A DNA stretch of 8,654 bases, from the NCBI GenBank assembly GCA_959018215.1, contig CAUEKL010000091.1:1-8654 (forward strand), in the 5' to 3' direction. Shown in pieces: positions 1-5,425 of this stretch. How positions within the stretch are numbered: position 1 is the stretch's first letter; each line of letters starts with the position of its first letter. The notes under the pieces were generated by a model. That model was not told the origin of the DNA. It searched no databases and saw nothing but the letters and a program-made list of their open reading frames with translations. The DNA is from an uncultured Gemmiger sp. (GTDB lineage: Bacteria > Bacillota > Clostridia > Oscillospirales > Ruminococcaceae). Both the position numbers and the translations under genes were made by a program.

Positions 1-1
1 G

Positions 2-34
2 CGTTTTGCGGTGCTGGCGGTGCGGGTGGAATAA
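2..34 (+). CDS. possible 3' end of an upstream gene (partial)
   Basis: Reading from base 2 gives a short open frame (RFAVLAVRVE then TAA at 32-34) with codons typical of the other genes here (GTG, CTG, GCG). It would be the last ten residues of a gene that starts outside the window. It is too short to identify. The promoter of the next gene begins seven bases after the stop and no terminator is visible between them. It could equally be non-coding. Confidence 0.3.
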   Translation, partial: RFAVLAVRVE

Positions 35-40
35 GACCTC

Positions 41-69
41 TTGCTTTTTGAGTGGGAATCCGCTATGAT
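41..69 (+). promoter_or_regulatory. SigA-type promoter for the ydbC/HD unit
   Basis: TTGCTT (41-46) and TATGAT (64-69) are separated by exactly 17 bases, each differing from the consensus at one or two positions. Transcription would start near 76, giving a leader of about 35 bases that contains the AAAAGGAG ribosome binding site at 93-100. Confidence 0.75.
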
Positions 70-110
70 GATAACGTCAAAAATACTTTGCTAAAAGGAG
101 CCAACCAAAA

Positions 111-332
111 ATGGCAGAATTCAAGTATGAAATTACCGAGCGCATCGCTGTGCTGTCCACCAACGCCAGCGGCTGGGAGCGTCAGCTGAACATGGTCAGC
201 TGGAACGGCAAGGAACCCAAGTACGACCTGCGTGACTGGGCCCCGGACGGCAGCAAGATGGGCAAGGGCATCAGCATGACCCGGGAAGAACTGGTCACCC
301 TCAAGGGTATCCTGGAAGAAATGGATCTGTGA
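111..332 (+). CDS. ydbC: YdbC/PC4-family single-stranded DNA-binding protein
   Basis: This 73-residue protein matches the bacterial YdbC family (formerly DUF2128), which has the fold of the eukaryotic transcription cofactor PC4 and binds single-stranded DNA as a dimer. Visible hallmarks are the N-terminal FKYEITERIAVLS strand, the GWERQLNMVSWNG segment, the KYDLRDWAPDGSKMGKGISM core and the closing amphipathic helix (EELVTLKGILEEM). Length is full for the family. The start follows AAAAGGAG by ten bases. The stop codon overlaps the start of the downstream HD-domain gene (TGATG), so the two are co-transcribed and probably translationally coupled. By family it would act in the cytoplasm on single-stranded DNA or transcription complexes; its role in vivo is not firmly known. 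Recognition of the family is confident, the symbol less so. Confidence 0.85.
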   Translation: MAEFKYEITERIAVLSTNASGWERQLNMVSWNGKEPKYDLRDWAPDGSKMGKGISMTREELVTLKGILEEMDL

Positions 333-922
333 TGGAAGACTATCGCCAGCAGTTTATCGAGCTGTACAACCAGAACATCACCCGCCCCGGCGCCGACCGC
401 CTGCTGAAATGGCTGGACGGTACCGACTTTTTCCGTGCGCCCGCATCCACCAAGTTTCATGGTGCCTGTGAGCACGGCCTGGTGATGCACAGCATCAACG
501 TCTACAACGCCATGATGCAGCACTTTTTCACCGAGGGGGACAACCCCGAGACCTTTGCGGTCTGTGCGCTGCTGCATGATGTGTGCAAGGCGAATTTCTA
601 CAAGGTCGGCACCCGCAACGTGAAGAACGATGCCACCGGCCAGTGGGAGAAAGTGCCTTTTTACCAGGTGGCGGACCAGCTGCCCTACGGTCACGGCGAA
701 AAGAGCGTGTACCTTATCGAGCATTTCATGCGCCTGAAAACTGATGAAGCCATTGCCATCCGCTGGCATATGGGCGGGTTTGACGACGCGGTGCGGGGCG
801 GCAGCTTTGCCATCAGCGACGCTTACAACCGGTACCCGCTGGCGGTCAAGCTCCACACCGCCGACCTGATTGCCACCTACCTGATGGAACAGGGGACCAG
901 CCAGGTGGAAAACGGACACTGA
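332..922 (+). CDS. HD-domain phosphohydrolase
   Basis: A 196-residue soluble protein carrying a metal-dependent HD hydrolase domain across most of its length. Likely metal ligands in order are H43/H48/H53 (FHGACEHGLVMHS), the H82-D83 pair (ALLHDVCK), H121 (GHGEKS), H146 (RWHMGG) and the closing D178 (LHTADLIATYL). The arrangement resembles the HD half of YhaM-type 3'-5' exoribonucleases and phage or bacterial HD nucleotidases, but the OB-fold part of YhaM is absent. The natural substrate is therefore unknown; a nucleotide or nucleic acid phosphoester is the reasonable class. I chose ATG at 332, which overlaps the previous stop as TGATG; a GTG at 329 is in frame directly before it and would add one residue. 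A weak GGAAG lies at 314-318 inside the upstream gene, consistent with translational coupling. An intrinsic terminator follows ten bases after the stop. Confidence 0.85.
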   Translation: MEDYRQQFIELYNQNITRPGADRLLKWLDGTDFFRAPASTKFHGACEHGLVMHSINVYNAMMQHFFTEGDNPETFAVCALLHDVCKANFYKVGTRNVKNDATGQWEKVPFYQVADQLPYGHGEKSVYLIEHFMRLKTDEAIAIRWHMGGFDDAVRGGSFAISDAYNRYPLAVKLHTADLIATYLMEQGTSQVENGH

Positions 923-931
923 ACCTGAACA

Positions 932-984
932 AAGCCCGCACTCCCTTCCGGCATCACCGGACAGGGGAGAGCGGGCTTGTTTTT
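932..984 (+). terminator. intrinsic terminator of the ydbC/HD unit
   Basis: AAGCCCGC (932-939) pairs perfectly with GCGGGCTT (971-978). Two more helices stack inside: CTCCC (941-945) with GGGAG (965-969), and TCCGG (947-951) with CCGGA (957-961). A G and a run of five T follow on the plus strand. It lies ten bases after the HD-gene stop. Confidence 0.85.
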
Positions 985-1005
985 GAGGATAGGAAATAAA
1001 AAGCG

Positions 1006-1033
1006 AAAAGCCCGGGTATAACCCCGGGCTTTT
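1006..1033 (-). terminator. intrinsic terminator of tRNA-Gly (possibly bidirectional)
   Basis: An 11-base-pair perfect stem, AAAAGCCCGGG (1006-1016) with CCCGGGCTTTT (1023-1033), closes a six-base loop. Read on the minus strand it ends in TTTT, followed by a further T-rich stretch. It lies 26 bases beyond the tRNA 3' end. Because a T run is present on both sides it may also stop plus-strand transcripts escaping the terminator at 932-984. Confidence 0.8.
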
Positions 1034-1059
1034 TGAATGGAGTGTAGTCCATTCCGACG

Positions 1060-1134
1060 TGGAGCAGGTGAAGGGAGTCGAACCCTCGTCCTCAGCTTGG
1101 AAGGCTGATGTACTAGCCGTTGTACGACACCTGC
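1060..1134 (-). tRNA. tRNA-Gly (anticodon UCC), CCA encoded
   Basis: The minus strand folds into a complete 75-nucleotide cloverleaf. The acceptor stem is GCAGGTG with CACCTGC, the D stem GTAC/GTAC, the anticodon stem TCAGC/GCTGA around the loop CTTCCAA, and the T arm GAGGG-TTCGACT-CCCTT. The anticodon TCC (plus-strand 1099-1101) reads GGA/GGG glycine codons. The discriminator base is U, as is usual for bacterial tRNA-Gly, and CCA is encoded at 1060-1062. The first T-stem pair is a G-U wobble. It has its own promoter and terminator, but it also lies directly downstream of the ABC-2 permease gene on the same strand. Confidence 0.97.
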
Positions 1135-1146
1135 ACGGTATTTATT

Positions 1147-1176
1147 ATTATACCCGTGCAGGGGCCGGTTTGTCAA
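1147..1176 (-). promoter_or_regulatory. consensus SigA promoter of tRNA-Gly
   Basis: On the minus strand a perfect TTGACA (plus-strand 1171-1176) and a perfect TATAAT (1147-1152) are 18 bases apart. The -10 box ends 12 bases before the tRNA 5' end, so the primary transcript would carry a leader of only about five bases. A perfect 9-bp inverted repeat (1130-1138 and 1154-1162) brackets the -10 box. Confidence 0.9.
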
Positions 1177-1192
1177 GTCGAAAACGGAAATA

Positions 1193-1852
1193 TCAGAATT
1201 CCTTTTTTGTGTAGATGGCGGTGCTCACCACCCAGCTGAGAATGTACAGGAGCACCCCTACCCCGATGATGCCGCCACAAAGGGAAAACAGCAGGGCCGT
1301 TTCGCTCATGGTGGAGACGGAAAATACGGTATCCGAATTGGTTTTGGCTGCATAAATGGCGAAGCAGACCAGACCCACACTGATCCCGATGGCCAGGATC
1401 ACCCCGGACCGTGCCCGGGTGGCCCCCAGCTTGTAGGAAAGGGGAAAGGTCAGGGCGTAGTAGATCAGCACCATGCCCAGCGACACCAGGCACCCGGCCA
1501 AATTGACCAGCAGGTTCTCTGTCGGCTGTCCTTTGACCAGGTCGCAGACCGTGAGCAGGATCTCTGCCAGCACAAAGCTGGCACCCATCCACCCAAGGGA
1601 CAGCAGATATTTGGCCCCCACGATCTGGCGGGGTGAGACCGGCAGGGTACGTGCGTAGGCATCCCAGTGGCTCATCTCGTCAAAGGACAGGGTCGAAGTA
1701 ATGTACATGCCGCCCACGAACACCAGGGCATACAACAGAAAGGGGATATCCATGGCAAAGGCCATGCATGCATACAGAACGATGACCAGCAGAAAGTTTT
1801 TGCGGTAGCTGGACCAGATGGTCATCTGGTCTTTGTACAGTAAACCCAGCAT
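1193..1852 (-). CDS. ABC-2 type transporter permease, second copy
   Basis: A 219-residue integral membrane protein with about six hydrophobic segments (roughly residues 19-36, 37-55, 85-105, 113-137, 150-168 and 186-210), the layout of ABC-2 permeases that pair with a YtrB-like ATPase. It is clearly paralogous to the upstream permease: both share GL-YKD, YRKN, LYALVF, SFDE--HWD-YA-TLPV and KYLL at matching positions. It differs by lacking the extra loop of about 30 residues between the fifth and sixth segments. The ATG follows GGGAGG by about eight bases. A 54-base gap with a small hairpin separates it from the upstream permease, unlike the overlapping junctions earlier in the operon. No terminator follows; the next element downstream is the tRNA promoter. 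The substrate cannot be told from sequence. Confidence 0.85.
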   Translation of the reverse strand: MLGLLYKDQMTIWSSYRKNFLLVIVLYACMAFAMDIPFLLYALVFVGGMYITSTLSFDEMSHWDAYARTLPVSPRQIVGAKYLLSLGWMGASFVLAEILLTVCDLVKGQPTENLLVNLAGCLVSLGMVLIYYALTFPLSYKLGATRARSGVILAIGISVGLVCFAIYAAKTNSDTVFSVSTMSETALLFSLCGGIIGVGVLLYILSWVVSTAIYTKKEF

Positions 1853-1877
1853 GGCGAATTCCTCCCGGAAAACCGCG

Positions 1878-1894
1878 CGGCCCCAAAGGGACCG
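1878..1894 (-). other. intercistronic hairpin between the two permease genes
   Basis: CGGCCCC (1878-1884) pairs with GGGACCG (1888-1894) around a three-base loop, with one wobble when read as minus-strand RNA. On the minus strand a CGCGCGG and four T follow. It could be an inefficient attenuator or an mRNA-stabilising hairpin between the cistrons; the T tract is too poor and distant for a convincing terminator. Confidence 0.35.
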
Positions 1895-1906
1895 GCATTT
1901 GTTTCA

Positions 1907-2647
1907 TCAAAATTGTTTGTGTTTGTAGATGGCAATGCTGATCGCCCAGCTGACGGCATACAGCATAGCGCTGAAGGCGGCGCCGCCTCCGATCAGAAAC
2001 CAGAAATGCAGGTTTTGGGTCCACTGGTATACAGACCCGTACTCCACTTCCATCACCACGGATTGTTCTTTGGCCGCGTCCCAGATTTCGGCAGGTCCCC
2101 GGAAGCCGAAGAACCGTTGGATGCCCTGCAGCTGTTCCGAAGAAAGCAACACGGTGGCGGCCATGACCAGCACCGCCAGCAGCAGAATCACCGCCATCAC
2201 GGCGGCACGGGCCCGCTCGCTGCCGAAACGGTAGGAGAGCGGCAGGCTCAGAGCAAAATACAGCAGCGCCAGGGCGGTAGCTGTGAGCATTCCCACCATT
2301 GCCTCCTCCATGCCCATGGTGCCCCGGGCGATGCTGGGAAAGAACAGAAATGCGGCAAGCCCGATCACCAGGCCGCTGAGTATGGCAACCAGGCCCAGCA
2401 GATATTTGCTGCCCACCACGGCGGCCGGGCACACCGGCAGGGTATGGGCATAGGTGTCCCAGTGACATTTTTCATCAAAACTGAGGGCGCTTTGGGTGTA
2501 GATTCCGAACATGAACACCAGGGCATACAGCATGAATGGCATATCGAAGAGGTAGGCCATACCCAGATACACCACCAGAAGCAGCAGGATGTTTTTCCGG
2601 TACTGACCGACGAGAACGCTCCAGTCTTTGTAAAACAGGCCCTTCAC
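1907..2647 (-). CDS. ABC-2 type transporter permease, first copy
   Basis: A 246-residue membrane protein of the ABC-2 permease type with about six hydrophobic segments. It starts with MKGLFYKD, and the conserved SFDEKCHWDTYAHTLPV segment lies between the second and third membrane spans. Between the fifth and sixth spans is a polar loop (about residues 167-213) longer than in its paralogue. The start is a GTG at 2647 overlapping the ATPase stop as GTGA, preceded by GGGAGG at a spacing of eight bases, so translation is coupled to the ATPase. It would form the membrane channel of the transporter, perhaps as a heterodimer with the second permease. In related YtrA-regulated systems such cassettes export or respond to cell-envelope-active compounds; whether that holds here is inference. 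Confidence 0.87.
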   Translation of the reverse strand: MKGLFYKDWSVLVGQYRKNILLLLVVYLGMAYLFDMPFMLYALVFMFGIYTQSALSFDEKCHWDTYAHTLPVCPAAVVGSKYLLGLVAILSGLVIGLAAFLFFPSIARGTMGMEEAMVGMLTATALALLYFALSLPLSYRFGSERARAAVMAVILLLAVLVMAATVLLSSEQLQGIQRFFGFRGPAEIWDAAKEQSVVMEVEYGSVYQWTQNLHFWFLIGGGAAFSAMLYAVSWAISIAIYKHKQF

Positions 2648-3504
2648 TGCCCATCCCTCCCGCTGTAAAACCGCATGATGTCATCAATACCCGCCGGGTC
2701 GCACACGGCGCCCGGCAGCAGGCGCAGGACCGCTTCCCGGCCTTTGACCAGGGTCTCGCATCCGAAAGCTCCCCGCCGGGTAAAGACGGCTGTGCCTTCG
2801 GGCAGGCGGTGCAGATCGGCTTCGCTGCAGCGCAGCAGTCCGTATTCCTGCAGCAAGGTGTCCTTCTCCTCGTGGAAGAGCAGCTGTCCGTGGTGCAGAT
2901 AGGCGATTGAATCGGCAATCTGCTCCAGGTCGCTGGTGATGTGGCTGCTCATGAGGATGGTGTGGTGTTCATCCTGGATGAATTCCAGAAACAGGTCCAA
3001 TATCTCCCCACGCACCACCGGGTCCAGCCCGGCGGTGGGTTCGTCCAGTACCAGCATCTCCGGTGCGTGGGCCAGAGCGGTGGCCAGGCTCAGCTTCATC
3101 CGCATGCCCCGGCTGTACTCCTTGACCTTTTTGGCCGGGTCCAGCCCAAACCGCTTCAGATACCCGGCAAAGGCATCCGAATCCCACCGGGACCCGAAGA
3201 TGCCCGCCATGCTGCGGCCGATGTGGGCAGCGCTCATCCCCTCATAAAAGTAGGCTTCCTCAAACACCACGCCCAGCCGGGCCCGGATCGCCGGGTCTTT
3301 GGGCAGTCCGCCCAGCAGTTCGACCCGGCCGCTGTCCGGCGGGTTGACTCCGGTCAGAATTTTCAGGGTGGTGGTTTTGCCGGCGCCGTTTTCCCCCACC
3401 AGCCCCACGATGGTCCCGGCGGGCACCGTCAGGTCCAGGGGACCCAGCTTGAAATCTTTGTATACTTTCTGCACACCGTGCAGTTCGGCTGCATTGTCAG
3501 GCAT
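2644..3504 (-). CDS. ABC transporter ATP-binding protein (YtrB-like)
   Basis: A 286-residue ABC ATPase with all nucleotide-binding motifs: Walker A GENGAGKT (37-44), signature YSRGMRMKLSLA (130-141), Walker B MLVLDEP (150-156), D-loop AGLD (158-161) and switch H188 (SSH). The Q-loop position holds glutamate (VVFEEAYFY, about E82/E83) instead of glutamine, which I believe is common in this ABC-2-linked branch. About 75 residues follow the nucleotide domain as a small C-terminal extension. The ATG is preceded by GGGAGGG and lies three bases after the stop of the GntR gene; its own stop overlaps the GTG of the first permease. It would energise the two downstream permeases at the inner face of the membrane. 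Role confident, substrate unknown. Confidence 0.93.
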   Translation of the reverse strand: MPDNAAELHGVQKVYKDFKLGPLDLTVPAGTIVGLVGENGAGKTTTLKILTGVNPPDSGRVELLGGLPKDPAIRARLGVVFEEAYFYEGMSAAHIGRSMAGIFGSRWDSDAFAGYLKRFGLDPAKKVKEYSRGMRMKLSLATALAHAPEMLVLDEPTAGLDPVVRGEILDLFLEFIQDEHHTILMSSHITSDLEQIADSIAYLHHGQLLFHEEKDTLLQEYGLLRCSEADLHRLPEGTAVFTRRGAFGCETLVKGREAVLRLLPGAVCDPAGIDDIMRFYSGRDGQ

Positions 3505-3507
3505 GGT

Positions 3508-3879
3508 TCAGCCCTCCCACAAAAGCTGTAGTGTCTCGCTTACTTCCGCCAGGGAGATCCCGCCCCGGCGGGCAGCCTCGATGGCGTTCTGTAAGTGCCC
3601 TTCCACCTGCTTCAGACTTTCCTCCCGGTGAAGTTCGGGGTTCTGCGGCGCCACAAAGCTGCCGCGCCCCGGCATGGTGCGGATAAATCCTTCGGCTTCC
3701 AGGTCCTCGTAAGCGCGTTTGGTGGTGATGACGCTGATGCGCAGCTCCTTGGCCAGCAGACGGATGCTGGGCAGCGCGTCGCCTTCTTTCAGTTCGCCGG
3801 CCAGGATCTTGTCCTTGATCTGCCGCGTGATCTGCGCGTAGATCGGCTCGCCGCCGGCGTTGGAGATGTAAAGCTCCAT
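3508..3879 (-). CDS. GntR-family transcriptional regulator, YtrA subfamily
   Basis: A 123-residue DNA-binding protein. Residues about 12-77 form the GntR winged helix-turn-helix (PIYAQITRQIKDKI, then LPSIRLLAKELRISVITTKRAYEDLEAEGF, then the wing RTMPGRGSFVA). The remaining 45 residues form a short helical dimerisation tail with no room for a ligand-binding FCD or UTRA domain, which marks the YtrA subfamily. Members typically repress their own operon with adjacent ABC transporter genes and are relieved under envelope stress. The same order, regulator then ATPase then permeases, is present here. The ATG follows AAGGAGG (3886-3892) by six bases. The promoter 50-80 bases upstream is overlaid by two palindromes that are its probable operators. 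Confidence 0.92.
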   Translation of the reverse strand: MELYISNAGGEPIYAQITRQIKDKILAGELKEGDALPSIRLLAKELRISVITTKRAYEDLEAEGFIRTMPGRGSFVAPQNPELHREESLKQVEGHLQNAIEAARRGGISLAEVSETLQLLWEG

Positions 3880-3907
3880 GGAGTCCCTCCTTCGGGCAGG
3901 AAGATGA

Positions 3908-3932
3908 ACTGTTCATATCCTATATGCACAGT
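3908..3932 (-). promoter_or_regulatory. putative GntR operator, start-proximal site
   Basis: On the minus strand, arm ACTGTGCATAT, centre AGG, arm ATATGAACAGT. The two 11-base arms are reverse complements at 10 of 11 positions. It covers the edge of the -10 box and the likely transcription start of the regulator operon, where a bound repressor would block initiation. Confidence 0.65.
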
Positions 3933-3952
3933 ATATACGGCATATACACAGT
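3928..3952 (-). promoter_or_regulatory. putative GntR operator, promoter-spacer site
   Basis: On the minus strand, arm ACTGTGTATAT, centre GCC, arm GTATATACTGT, with 8 of 11 arm positions complementary and the same 11-3-11 geometry as the neighbouring site. It shares five bases (3928-3932) with that site and lies 20 bp, about two helical turns, from it. It covers the -10 box and the whole -35/-10 spacer. A stricter 6-5-6 palindrome (GTATAT, GCCGT, ATATAC) is nested inside. Confidence 0.55.
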
Positions 3953-3958
3953 TGTCAA
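3930..3958 (-). promoter_or_regulatory. SigA promoter of the GntR-ABC operon
   Basis: On the minus strand a perfect TTGACA (plus-strand 3953-3958) and TATACT (3930-3935) are exactly 17 bases apart. Transcription would start near 3923, giving a leader of about 44 bases. Such a strong promoter, buried under two palindromes, fits an operon kept silent by a repressor. Confidence 0.85.
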
Positions 3959-4018
3959 CCGTTGTGAGAAAAAATGGGGAGGAATTTTTTCCTGTACCTT
4001 TCAGCGGGCGATGTTTTC

Positions 4019-4027
4019 TGGTATAAT
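4019..4027 (+). promoter_or_regulatory. extended -10 promoter of the PsiE-family gene
   Basis: TATAAT (4022-4027) is preceded by TGG, the extended -10 motif. The -35 region at the right distance (TTTCAG, 3999-4004) is poor, as often seen when the extended -10 is present. Transcription would start near 4034, which argues against the ATG at 4044 and for the one at 4086. Confidence 0.6.
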
Positions 4028-4085
4028 GGGGAAGGTTTAAGAAATGTTCGCGCCTGACCCGGCGCAGGAAAGGATGTTCCCACCG

Positions 4086-4601
4086 ATGAAACCCGACACC
4101 CCCCGTCAGCCGTTTTACCGGCGTCTGCATCTGAGCAATAAAGAACGCCGCATCACCCAGATCATGCGCAATCAGGTGGCGGCGGCCGCCAGCCTGCTGG
4201 AAATGCTTCTTTCGGTGATGGTGCTGATCGGTCTGCTGGTCAGTACCGTGCCCATTGCCCAGGAGATGATTTCCCTCTGGTTCTCCGACAATACGGACGC
4301 TTTCCAGACCTTCCTGGGCCATGCCTTCAACCTGGTCATCGGCATCGAGTTCATCAAGATGCTGGCCAAACACAGCCCCGGCAGTGCGCTGGAAGTGCTT
4401 TTGTATGCCATTGCCCGCCAGATGATCCTGGGCCATGGTTCCGCTGTGGAAAACCTCATCAGCGTTGCCTCCATCGGCCTGATCTTCCTGATCCGTAAGT
4501 TTGTGTTTGTGCCCAGTTTCGGCTCCACCATGCCGGACGGCCACACCGCGCCGGACCTGGCGGAAAGCAACCATCACGATGGCGACGAAACCTTTGGCTG
4601 A
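4086..4601 (+). CDS. PsiE-family (phosphate-starvation-inducible) membrane protein
   Basis: A 171-residue membrane protein matching the PsiE family: membrane segments at about 36-58, 75-93, 101-115 and 121-141, with the conserved core FNLVIGIEFIKMLAKHSP followed by ALEVLLYAIARQMI between the second and third. The N-terminus is basic (RRLHLSNKERR) and cytoplasmic. The last 30 residues are polar and contain several His and Asp. PsiE proteins have no established biochemical function; in E. coli the gene responds to phosphate starvation, and nothing here shows such control. I chose ATG 4086, preceded by AGGAAAGG at 4066-4073. ATGs at 4044 and 4074 are in frame, but the former starts almost at the transcription start and the latter abuts the ribosome binding site. 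It stands alone between divergent and convergent neighbours. Confidence 0.75.
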   Translation: MKPDTPRQPFYRRLHLSNKERRITQIMRNQVAAAASLLEMLLSVMVLIGLLVSTVPIAQEMISLWFSDNTDAFQTFLGHAFNLVIGIEFIKMLAKHSPGSALEVLLYAIARQMILGHGSAVENLISVASIGLIFLIRKFVFVPSFGSTMPDGHTAPDLAESNHHDGDETFG

Positions 4602-4608
4602 AACTTGA

Positions 4609-4654
4609 AAACGCCCGCGGCCCTTCCCGGTTGGGAAGAACGCCGCGGGCGTTT
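4609..4654 (+). terminator. bidirectional intrinsic terminator between psiE-like gene and cysE
   Basis: A 13-base-pair perfect stem, AAACGCCCGCGGC (4609-4621) with GCCGCGGGCGTTT (4642-4654), stacks on CTTCCC (4623-4628) with GGGAAG (4633-4638) around a GGTT loop. T-rich bases follow on both strands (GTTTGTT on plus, GTTTTCAAGTTT on minus). It lies between convergent stop codons and can serve both genes. Confidence 0.85.
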
Positions 4655-4668
4655 GTTGCATTGGGTTA

Positions 4669-5328
4669 TCAGCGGGGTTCCACAGGGCGGTCGGGGGGAT
4701 ATTCTCCCTGCAGTTTGGCCTCGATGCGGCTGAGCCGTGCTTCCAGCTGCTGGATGCGCTGCAGCTGCATGTCCGGCAGGTCCTGCTGGTCCAGGTCGTC
4801 GGCGGGACAGCAGCGGATGTTGTTCACCCGCACCACCTCGGCGGGAATTCCCACGGCGGTGGCGTTGGCGGGCAGATTGTGCAGAACCACGCTGCCCGCG
4901 CCCACCCGCACGTTGTCTCCGATGAACACCGGGCCCAGCACCTTGGCGCCTGCACCAATGAGCACATTGTTGCCCACGGTGGGATGGCGCTTGCCGGTAT
5001 CCTTGCCGGTGCCGCCCAGGGTGACGCCGTGATAGATGGTGCAGTTGTCGCCGATCTCGGTGGTTTCCCCAAAAACGATGCCCATGCCGTGGTCGATGAA
5101 CAGCCGCTGGCCGATTTTGGCCCCGGGATGAATCTCAATACCGGTGAAATGGCGGGAAAGCTGACTGACCAGCCGGGCCAGGAACAGCAGTTTGTGCCGG
5201 TACAGCCAATGGGCAATGCGGTGGGTCACCAGTACATGAAACCCAGGATACAGCAAAATCACTTCCAGCACGTTGCGTGCTGCGGGGTCCTTGTCCCGTA
5301 TGTTTTTGGCGTCCGCCCACAGGCCCAT
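4669..5328 (-). CDS. cysE: serine O-acetyltransferase
   Basis: Transfers acetyl from acetyl-CoA to L-serine, giving O-acetylserine for cysteine synthesis in the cytoplasm. The 219-residue protein has a short helical N-terminal part (1-60) followed by the left-handed beta-helix of hexapeptide repeats (about 61-168). Diagnostic motifs are GIEIHPGAKIG (63-73), IDHGMGIVFGETTEIGD (78-94, with D79-H80 the catalytic region), HGVTLGGTGK (100-109), RHPTVG (114-119), and GIPAEVV (160-166). It belongs to the short Gram-positive type lacking the long N-terminal extension of the E. coli enzyme. The tail (about 178-208) has a heptad-like pattern suggesting a short coiled coil, and it ends in Arg rather than the terminal Ile that docks into CysK in other species. 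An in-frame ATG 60 bases upstream is rejected: the ATG at 5328 has AGAGG eight bases before it. Transcribed alone. Confidence 0.95.
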   Translation of the reverse strand: MGLWADAKNIRDKDPAARNVLEVILLYPGFHVLVTHRIAHWLYRHKLLFLARLVSQLSRHFTGIEIHPGAKIGQRLFIDHGMGIVFGETTEIGDNCTIYHGVTLGGTGKDTGKRHPTVGNNVLIGAGAKVLGPVFIGDNVRVGAGSVVLHNLPANATAVGIPAEVVRVNNIRCCPADDLDQQDLPDMQLQRIQQLEARLSRIEAKLQGEYPPDRPVEPR

Positions 5329-5367
5329 GACGTCTACCTCTTTTCCTATAAATTCGCTAGTGGAATA

Positions 5368-5396
5368 ACAATACCATATTTTCGGCAAAAAGGCAA
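5368..5396 (-). promoter_or_regulatory. SigA promoter of cysE
   Basis: On the minus strand TTGCCT (plus-strand 5391-5396) and TATTGT (5368-5373) are 17 bases apart, with TGG before the -10 box giving an extended motif. The leader is only about 33 bases, too short for a T-box or riboswitch. The start region contains ATTC and GAAT separated by seven bases, which might be a repressor site but is too weak to call. Confidence 0.7.
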
Positions 5397-5425
5397 CGCA
5401 ATCCCTTTTCGGGCGTGGGGGAATA

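Noticed and set aside
182..919. A 245-codon minus-strand open frame opposite the ydbC and HD genes
   Set aside because: The opposite strand encodes two recognisable overlapping genes with promoter and terminator; this frame has no recognisable motif.
3969..3990. AAAAAAT and ATTTTTT inverted repeat upstream of the GntR promoter
   Set aside because: As a hairpin it would be weak and is upstream of both transcription starts. It is more likely A/T-tract context (UP-element-like) than a distinct element, with no further support.
4044..4085. Earlier in-frame ATGs (4044 and 4074) for the PsiE-like gene
   Set aside because: 4044 lies about ten bases after the predicted transcription start and 4074 directly abuts the AGGAAAGG site, which suits 4086 better. 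Not excluded with certainty.
3789..4661. A 290-codon minus-strand open frame across the PsiE-like gene and the GntR promoter
   Set aside because: It overlaps the GntR start region in another frame, spans promoters, and resembles no protein; the plus-strand gene has a clear PsiE-type core.
5329..5388. Upstream ATG that would add 20 residues to CysE
   Set aside because: The extension would include the predicted transcription start and -10 box and has no homology; the ATG at 5328 has a proper ribosome binding site.
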